Position numbers and translations under genes: made by a program
The notes under the pieces: generated by a model
Databases searched by the model: none
What the model saw: the letters and a program-made list of their open reading frames with translations, nothing else
What the model was told of the DNA's origin: nothing
Shown: positions 56,658 to 64,000 of the stretch, one piece after another
Position numbering within the stretch: position 1 is the first letter of the stretch
Layout of the letters: each line of letters begins with the position of its first letter
Assembly (NCBI RefSeq): GCF_921293095.1
Contig: NC_060258.1
Span: 1,240,001-1,304,000, forward strand
Direction: 5' to 3'
DNA: 64,000 nt
Source of the DNA: Ischnura elegans
Lineage: Eukaryota; Arthropoda; Insecta; Odonata; Coenagrionidae

Positions 56658-58645
56658 TTAAGGCGGCTTTACACGGTGAATGATCATTCGAAAGATCTTT
56701 CGAATGATCATTCGCAAGAAATTCATACGCCGGTACCGCTATACACGGTGAAAGATTTCGGTGAATGATTTCGGTGAAATTTCTGCGCAGAAATGATGCG
56801 CTTTGGTGCGACTATCGATAGTGTATTTCGATTTGAACGATATTTCCGACCGTTTCTCACCATATGATTCGCAGACGATGGAACGTTTTGTTTACATGTG
56901 CGATTCAATATACTTTGGTATTGCTTTGAATTTCGGTGGGGTATGACTCACTAAGTAATGAAAGGAATTAGAACGGAACGTTTTGACAGCGGAAAACCAC
57001 TTTAATAAATCGTGCGTTTTGTAATCCCGTAACGAAGTACATAATTGGTTGTTTTCGCTGCAGAGCAAAGATGATTATGCTTTAAGAGAGTGTTCTCTGT
57101 AACATGTTCACAAGGGAACTTAGTCTTCAAATGGCTGCCTGAGGTCTTTTCCCTACCGATTCATTAAATTATAAAGTAGGTGAGAAGATAATTTGGGGAA
57201 AACTGCGCATTGTTACTCGCTCAGAAAAATCCTATCTCAGTCCCGTATTGACGCCGCAGCGTCCAGCTCCCATAAAAAAGAACAAAATAGGCTTAAAGCA
57301 AAAGCTCCTCAAGGTTGAAGGCCAATCGACCATGAGTTTTTATGTTTGGGGTCCCTTCGGGTACACAGCCTTTACAATGTAGTCAAACAAAGGTCATTCC
57401 TGTGAGAGAGAAGAAAGGTAACGGGAAGAAAAAAAAGGAATCGACCTGTTCTATTTTCGAAAGAGTGCGCTTCAGCATCCTCATACTTTCTACAATGAAG
57501 TTGGCTCAGTGTCATCTCATTGCTTGCTATCGAAGCGGAGGAAGAAAGCGGACTGAAGTGGACTGTGATATTCATGGGCTAACTTATAGGGTTTGCCCCT
57601 TGAATTGTAGGCAACCCCGTGAGATTGTTTCTTCCTAGGTGGGCCAATGTGATGTCGCGCCTCGTTTTGGCTGGAATGTGTTCACCGAATAAACAGATAT
57701 TTTGTCATTAATTGGGAGTCTCACCCCAATCTTTAGCGTTCAAATCATTAAATATAGTTTGATAATTGTAAATAAAACAATATATAGACGCAATCGAGGA
57801 GAAAAACGACGATTTTGAACTTAAAAAATCCGGAATGTTTTTTCCAAATTACTCTATTTTGAGGAATGATGTTTGTGAATTTACTTTCTTTCAAAGTAAA
57901 TATTAATGATTTGAGCTATCGCATGAGTCAATATGCTTCCAAAGTGTATATATATGATCTTAAAATTCCGAGGTGGTGCTAATGGCAAGATGGACGCCAT
58001 GCACTCATATCATTCACGGAATCATGCAAGCAAACTATGACATGCTTGAAATTTCTTTCGGGTGAGTTCCTTGAATGATTAGAGATAGGCAATATTGTGA
58101 TCCCATCGGTGAGCCAAGATAACGTAGCGGCTCGTGTTGGCTGGAATGTGTTCACCGAATAAATAGATATTGTGTGATTAATTGGGACTCTCACCCGAAA
58201 CTTTAGCGCTCAAATCATGAAATATAGTTTAATAATTGTAAATTGAAAAAAATATAGACGCAATCGAGGAGAAAAAATGACGTTTTTATTCATTTAATAT
58301 CTGAAATGTTATTTCCGAATTTCTGCCTTTAGACAACATATGTTTGTGAATTTATGTTCTCTCAAAGTAAATATTAATTATTTGAGCTATTTCATGGGTT
58401 ACTATGCTTCCAAAGTTTTTATATAAAATATTAAAATTCCGAGGTGGATGTCAATGGCAAGATGGACGCCGTGCGCTCATATCATTCACGGAAATCATTC
58501 AAGCAAATTAGAACATGCCTGAAATTTCATTCGAATGATCATTCGAATGCTGGAAATTTCCGTTATACACGGTGAATGATGGGTCATTCGAATGATCTTT
58601 CGAAAGATCTTTCGAATGATCATTCACCGTGTAAAGCCGCCTTTA
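56658..58645. mobile_element. Harbinger-like DNA element, non-autonomous
   Basis: The element spans 56661-58642 and has TTA duplicated on both sides (56658-56660 and 58643-58645). The inverted ends start AGGCGGCTTTACACGG and match over 54 bases with one difference; they are themselves palindromic (GAATGATCATTC, AAAGATCTTT). A TTA target site and ends of this kind point to PIF/Harbinger. The interior has a tandem repeat of about 470 bp (about 57650-58120 and 58120-58510) and no transposase that I can recognise. Its left end abuts the candidate LTR. Confidence 0.75.
57342..57638 (+). CDS. Unclassified ORF inside the Harbinger-like element
   Basis: 98 codons, Lys-rich near the N-terminus (REKKGNGKKKKEST) with two Cys-containing patches (AQCHLIACYRSG, YRVCPLNCR). 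No DDE transposase or DNA-binding domain is evident; it may be chance. Confidence 0.15.
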   Translation: MFGVPSGTQPLQCSQTKVIPVREKKGNGKKKKESTCSIFERVRFSILILSTMKLAQCHLIACYRSGGRKRTEVDCDIHGLTYRVCPLNCRQPREIVSS

Positions 58646-58989
58646 TGCCAGTGCGAGATGAGGAAATTATTAATAACGCTATCACAATCAAACAGTAGGC
58701 GGCAGCATAAAAATAATAAGCCAGGAAAAAGGTATTTTTTCAAAAAGCAGAGAAGAATGCATCCATAAAAACGTGTCTGATGGATTTAGGCCTTTTAGTC
58801 AAATAATTTGGAGAAGGCTACATAATGGAATGAAACACCAATTATGAACTGGATGCACTATAAGCTGTTATCATTTCACCAAAATATAAAAGCAATGGAG
58901 ATACATTTGAAGAATTTCCGTAGATGATTGTTATAAATAACAATAAACCAAGTTATAATTGACAAAATGTAATGAAATATCAACAATTA

Positions 58990-59235
58990 TTATTCAAACA
59001 GAAGTGAAGATTGCATTTCGTAAAGATTTGAAAAACCTTCTGAAGAACTCTTGGAGTCATCAGGTGACTCTTGTTTCAAATCTTCATTGCTATAGTTTTC
59101 ACAAGCTTCCTCAGGTGGCAAAATCACATTTTGAACAACGTCTCTCCTCCTTTTGTCATTAAAAGTCATGGGAGTCATTTTTGAAATTCCAGCAGAATAA
59201 AAATTATTTAATACTGTCACGCGTAAAAGTTAGAT
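58990..59235 (-). CDS. Coding-like C-terminal ORF fragment, family unknown
   Basis: From an in-frame stop near 59233 the frame reads to a TAA at 58990, with NVILPPEEACENYSNEDLKQ and then an Asp/Ser-rich stretch ending in SSLLFE. The composition looks like a genuine protein C-terminus, but no family is recognised. A second coding-like piece lies on the same strand at 59767-59910, so both may be remnants of one gene or element. Confidence 0.25.
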
Positions 59236-59766
59236 CTTAGTCATATAACTGCCATTTACTCAATGATATAAATACGGTGATATCATGAAGTATTTTTATG
59301 AAATAAAAGACATCTGGTTTTGATAGAAACGTAATGTCCTACACTGATATATTGCCGTATTACCACAGGGGGACGAACGCTGATGGTATGTTGGAATGAT
59401 TCTGTAAGTATGAGCTGAAACAGGCGCATCTTTCTTTAAAGGGTTAAACTAGTGTCATTAGTTGCTGAAGTACATCTACACGACTTGAAAATGTTCTCAA
59501 CACAGACGATAAAACATGAAAAGGAACCTGATCCCTCTCCATTTCTCGTCTTGAGCGGCACAAATGAGGGCTCCTCTTTGCGCCAAGCAAATGATCGTAG
59601 ATCATTATTGCCAAAATATCTACCGTAACACATTTTCAATGGAGACCTTTTGTGTTGGATGCAGAAAATATCGAACCTAATGCACGCTTTGAAATGAGTA
59701 AGAAGAAAGCATTAACAGGTAACATGTAATCTAGTACTGCCATCCTGTTTATGGAATCTTTCACAC

Positions 59767-59910
59767 CTAACACAAACAATATTTTCTTTTTTCCTCACAA
59801 ACCACATTTTTACCGACTTTTTCAAGACCAATGAGTACTTTGTACAGAATATCATATGCATCACAGGCTGACAGACTACTCGCTGGCAGTTGATGGACAA
59901 CATATTTAAA
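59767..59910 (-). CDS. Coding-like ORF fragment with acceptor-like start
   Basis: On the minus strand, after AAATACAG, 47 codons read VVHQLPASSLSACDAYDILY and EKVGKNVVCEEKRKYCLC to a TAG. The cysteines and ordered composition suggest coding origin, but I cannot assign a family. Confidence 0.2.
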   Translation of the reverse strand, partial: FKYVVHQLPASSLSACDAYDILYKVLIGLEKVGKNVVCEEKRKYCLC

Positions 59911-59967
59911 CTGTATTTCTGTACCTTAAAAACATGAGCAATGTAAGCTTAACTGCTGGAGTTATCT

Positions 59968-60165
59968 AGATCTACATAATACCCCACAAGCCGCTCAAAA
60001 GGCGTGTGGCAGGGGGTGTTTGAACAACAGCCGTTTTCTGATGAAAAGGAAATGCGAATTTACGATTAGGGTTTCTTAAATTCCCATATGGCTTGGGGGA
60101 AATGAGTTCCTATATATATCCGTTTGACTAGATATCTCTTTCAATTTATCACTTATGCCGGACCT
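59968..60165 (-). mobile_element. CR1/jockey-like LINE 3' end, family B fragment
   Basis: GCGTGTGGCAGGGGGTGTTT and CCACAAGCCGCTCAAAAGG match the minus-strand 3' end at 33010-33060, and the fragment begins with the same ATCTACAT tail. Only the 3' UTR and a trace of the C-terminus remain. Confidence 0.6.
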
Positions 60166-60739
60166 TGTCTGTTTGATTGTGTTCTTATTAGCGTAGGGTA
60201 GTTGCATTTGTCCTCATTTTAACATAGGGGTGCCGCATTATTCCTTAGCTTTGTGTGTGCGAGTGAGTGAATGTGCTGATTTCCCTTGATCGCGCGCCTG
60301 CCTGCTTGTTGCGATGAGCGTAAACCTTACCTACCAAGCAGTATAGTTGAGCCAAGATAGTTGATCAAGCAGTTGTTTTCGCCGACCAATTAGATAATTG
60401 ATAAATTCACAATTAAAAGAAAACTTTCTTGGCGTACAAGAAAATCCCACACAAGTATGTGGCACTCCAAGTGAGCGAGAACACAAAGTTTCCCCCAACG
60501 AGATGTCTCTTGTAAACTGTTGGTCATCTGTTTCATTTAATAAGCTTTCATGTGTCGCAAACCGTATGAAAAAATATGCCCTGTTTACCAAGATATTTAA
60601 AAAAGAGTGAAAATCGCATTTTTGGTCTAGCCGGCACTGGTGGGCCGGCTAGATCAAAATCTAGCGGAATGAAAATGTAGGGAGGTTTGACCTATTTGAT
60701 CACAAATAGCACACCCTAAGAATGGGAAAAATCTCGGAG

Positions 60740-61375
60740 CAGGGACTTTTCACCTTCTTATCCAGCTATGCCATTTGTCTTGGTTTGGAATTCCAGAAGT
60801 TGTTAGATCCAACAATGGGCCAGAGTTTGGAGGAGAAATGACGGTATTTACAAAAGAATGCAAATTCCGTCTTGTAACGAGCAGTACCTTATTATCGAGA
60901 AGCATTTACCAAGGAGAATAGGTAGTGATATTAGTTATAAAAATTCTACTGACGGAGAAAGACCCAAATATAGGGCTACTCGTTTACTTTTAAACAATCC
61001 AGGAAACCGGATAAAGCCAAACACAGCTGTAAGTGGAAAGAAATTATGCGAAAATCTTCCCACTTCCTCGGACTCCTTGACGCCATCGTGGTCCTACCTG
61101 ATGGAGAAAAGGGAGAAAAAAGGAGTAAAGAAAGAAAAGCCCAACAAGAATTACAATAGAAGACTAGCTCTGCCAGAGGTGAAACCACGGACGTAGTTTG
61201 GGCGAGTTTCTGGAGACAACGGGAAAATTGTTAACAGACGCAACTAGCCGAGGTCATACGACATGGGAATTGACGTCGGCGTAACTCGGCGAAATCGAGC
61301 GTCCATCGTAGCGGCCCAACAGGTGGTGCAGAGCTGCCGGTCCGGAGCAGGAGAATTCCAGTGGGATTAAATAAG
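60740..61375 (+). pseudogene. Ty3/gypsy-type integrase remnant
   Basis: Remnant of the C-terminal part of a retroelement polyprotein. The integrase core is recognisable near 60785-60835 as a PEVVRSNNGPEFG block, in which the usual catalytic Asp is Asn. After stops and shifts a tail follows with NNPGNRIKPNTAVSGKK and LRTNLP-like sequence (60958-61195), then an RRNRASIVAA-type end near 61300. Protease, reverse transcriptase and both LTRs are absent here. It is inactive. Confidence 0.65.
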
Positions 61376-63674
61376 ATAAAAAAGTGGTCTGTTGGCTAGG
61401 AAAAATATGCATTAGTGAGGGATTAGAGAATAACACTTTTCTTTCTTGTAGAGAGGAGAGGGTGTTTGGATCCATGGGCCGGCCTACGCAGTTGAGTGAC
61501 AGCGGGTGGATGGCTAATGCTGTAATTCACTGCCGGCCAGAATGTTCAAGAAGAACCTGGCTATAAGACGTTCGTCGCCGAGATGGCTTCGCGCCAAAGG
61601 GGCTCGCGCCCAGACGGCCCACAGTGGGCTGAAATCGAAAAAAGCTGGACAAAACCTCAGAATCGATTTTTTAATGCGGAATTTGAAACTTTGCACAGTT
61701 GTTTTCTATACAATGTTGCGTTTTTTGACGCAAACTGTTTTTCAGAGGTTAATTTTTAAAGCAGTTTACTTGGCCTCAAAGTTTAACAAATTTAAAAAAA
61801 AATACCCGCATTGAATTTTTTTTCGAAATTCATAATGTTAACCCTAATGCCACACCTTCTGAAGCTATTGAATAGAAACAAAAATTTACAATATTATTAT
61901 GCCCTTCTTTATTGTTATTTATTAGTAACTTCCACGACTCATTTGTATTGCTTGTGGCCGATACGATACAAAATGGCGGACCCAGTTTTTCGTCAAAATT
62001 TTGTGTCCATTTAGGATTATAAAAAAAGGATCACCGAGATGCCTCGAGATATTTACAACAAAACACATGTAAAACTACACGTACACAACAAAACCTATAG
62101 ATAATGATACTAAAAAGAGAATCTCGACCACCTGCGACGCAAAATTTCAGATCGATTATTTGAACGTGCGGCTCAGTTCGGAGCTTGCTGCTGGCCACGG
62201 GGAATACCGCACTCGACGGACGTTGGAAAGTGAATATTTTAGCTAGTGAATTGTGAGTAAGATATAATTTGCTTTTCCACTATTTTACTTTTCATATAAC
62301 CTAATTATTTTTCGCTGTCTTGCGGTATTTATCGCCGATACGATGGAAATTAGAATTTGGGATTATAAGAAATGGAAAACGAGTAACCAATAACACAAAA
62401 TATGCGTCGTAATTGAATAAGGGGTAAATTTTAGAGGCGCCCATGTTACCTAAAACGAAAGAAATTGCCAGCTCCTCGTATATAACAAGACACATTATTA
62501 AGAACTCCAAATAAAAATTCTGACCAGGTTAAATGATAGATATTTAGTGAAATATCTTCTCTAAAATTGTTTTTATTGGATCTCAATATTAAGTCAAGGG
62601 CTGCCGTCCCAACATCAGAGTCGCCTTTCGAAATTTTCATACTACGACATCTTTCTCATCTGGTCAGGAAAAGCAGCTCGCGCTACTCAGGTACAGACTT
62701 GGGTCAGGAGGAACGTTTGAAAGAGAACTCTTTCTCCAAAACGCAGCGTCTAAAGTCACAGACTTACCCCACTGGATGCTTCATCGTGAGCTAGCATAAC
62801 ACATAAGTGGAAAAGAGAAATTATAAATACGAAACATGGCGTCAACATGTCAGTAATATTTCGCTCAATATTTTCTGTAACTATGAATCTGTTACCTATG
62901 TGCATATTCACATATGGTATCAGTTTAAAATTCTATTATTTGACTGGTATGTAAAAGTGATACATGAGTTTTTTTTACATCGACTATATAAGTTGGACTT
63001 AAGGACATTAAGTGGCTACAAGACGTTTTAATGATTCACTCTAATAAGCATCGATGGCTGATTTGAGGAAACACTTCGTGTACCATCTCACTCACCCAAA
63101 TAAGAGAAAATTTGGAGGGACAAGCCTGCTCTCCCGATTGGGCCCCTAGTGCTTTCTCTCTCAGGCGATCTTGAATCCCATGTTAAGGAGAACAATTCAA
63201 GGACGTGATGAGCTTTGAAGACCAAAATCCTTGTAGATATCGACAGAAATACCTATGCTACCTTAGCAATAGTCGTCGCAAACGACATGTATCAGTTTAC
63301 TCAACCTACGGGGAAAAAGGGATGTCTTCAACCTGATTCTGTGTTCAAAACTGTATATAAAAGAAATTAAAATATGTGCGTACATTATTTTTTAAAATTC
63401 TAGGTCACATAATGGATTTTATATAGTTTTGAAGAATGGGAGTTATGTTGCCGTACCCTGATTCTCAACGTGATGTGTTTATTACCATGTAGGTGCTGTT
63501 TCCCAGCTTACATGCTTTCGTTATTGGCAGGGTACGTGACTGGCAACATTATTGTGGGTGATATGATAAATTAAGTATTACTTTTAAATTAAGGAGGTAT
63601 ATGTGCCTTGTGTGAAAATGGCTTTTTCGCTGGTATACAAAGATATTAATGTGTGACGTTTGTGTCATTTCCAG
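61376..63674 (+). other. End of intron 6, nothing firmly recognised
   Basis: No family motif is seen. A piece at 61620-61640 (CACAGTGGGCTGAAATCG) resembles the end of a DNA transposon, but I find no partner. Near 63450 and 63530, GTTGCCGTACCCTG and GGGTACGTGACTGGCAAC form an imperfect inverted pair about 90 bases apart. Confidence 0.35.
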
Positions 63675-63827
63675 ATTGGTCGACCCTCATAGCAGTCGAG
63701 GCATCTATTCTTTCTTTTTCTTGGACCCTTCATTTGAACCACTACGTATTTCACTACCACGGCCTCTTGAACAACTTCAAGCTAGAACACAGGTTCTATG
63801 ACTATTGTGCTAACTTCTTCGTCGTGG
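63675..63827 (+). CDS. XK-related protein gene, coding exon 7 (last in window)
   Basis: The acceptor is TGTGTCATTTCCAG; the donor is GTGG before GTAAGC (phase 1), so the gene continues outside the window. The first two bases complete the codon from exon 6. It encodes STLIAVEASILSFSWTLHLN, a membrane helix equivalent to the SLLSLSW segment of XKR proteins, then a hydrophilic stretch (LLNNFKLEHRFYDYCANFF). Confidence 0.8.
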
Positions 63828-64000
63828 GTAAGCACTGTCTTTTAAACATTTTACATTATATTTTACCTATTATTTTCTGTATGAGCACCCAATTTTACCA
63901 CATTTCATTATAATCGCTTTCTTGTTTGTCCATACGGGAAAAACTTTGCAACTCAAATTTAGGCCAATTCTTGATTAACTAAAGAGCTGAAATTTTCGGG

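Noticed and set aside
56129-56661. Pro/Gly-rich ORFs of 70-138 codons
   Set aside because: They come from G-runs and C-runs within the candidate LTR and overlap in three frames, with no family signal.
60858-61196. A host gene of 112 codons
   Set aside because: The frame is the degraded tail of a Ty3/gypsy polyprotein continuing from the integrase remnant just upstream.
61542-61814. A 90-codon Lys-rich ORF
   Set aside because: The composition follows local A-rich sequence; no motif or splice context supports it.

Overview
The window looks like a stretch of a large, AT-rich, repeat-laden animal genome, most probably an arthropod and plausibly an insect. Evidence is the spliced gene with GT-AG introns of 1-13 kb, and the mix of mobile elements: piggyBac, Penelope-like, several APE-type LINE families with arthropod-style 3' ends, a Ty3/gypsy fragment, a Harbinger-like element and tRNA-derived SINE sequence. 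There is no bacterial gene organisation. The species cannot be named from the sequence alone.

Layout. 1-1130: terminal part of a C2H2 zinc-finger gene or pseudogene whose finger array is cut by an in-frame TGA. 1507-3841: a decayed piggyBac-type transposon. 3941-4240: a tRNA-like SINE head joined to a LINE 3' end. 4250-18180: long non-coding DNA holding three diverged copies of a ~1.8 kb unit (R1-R3), then a direct duplication of ~1.4 kb (D1, D2). 18184-63827 and beyond: one plus-strand gene of at least seven coding exons, which I identify as an XK-related (XKR-family) membrane protein. The exons join in one open frame of 431 codons. The last exon in view is internal, so the gene runs off the right edge.

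The XKR introns carry almost everything else: a LINE ORF1 remnant, two Penelope-like endonuclease fragments, five or more CR1/jockey-like LINE tails (two of them head to head), an R2/R4-like remnant, a LINE with its reverse-transcriptase core deleted, a nearly intact LINE at 44.4-47.2 kb, a very large foldback-like inverted repeat at 48.1-53.7 kb with ~285 bp tandem subunits, a candidate solo LTR, a 1,982 bp Harbinger-like element with 54 bp terminal repeats and TTA target duplication, and a Ty3/gypsy integrase remnant.

The most notable points are: the XKR gene reconstruction with a probable GC-AG intron beside a competing GT donor; the duplicated, broken copy of the putative XKR first coding exon; the foldback element with CRE-like palindromes in its subunits; the Harbinger-like element; and the R1-R3 series with a conserved CCAAT-bearing island. 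I did not find convincing evidence of a wholly new biological system.
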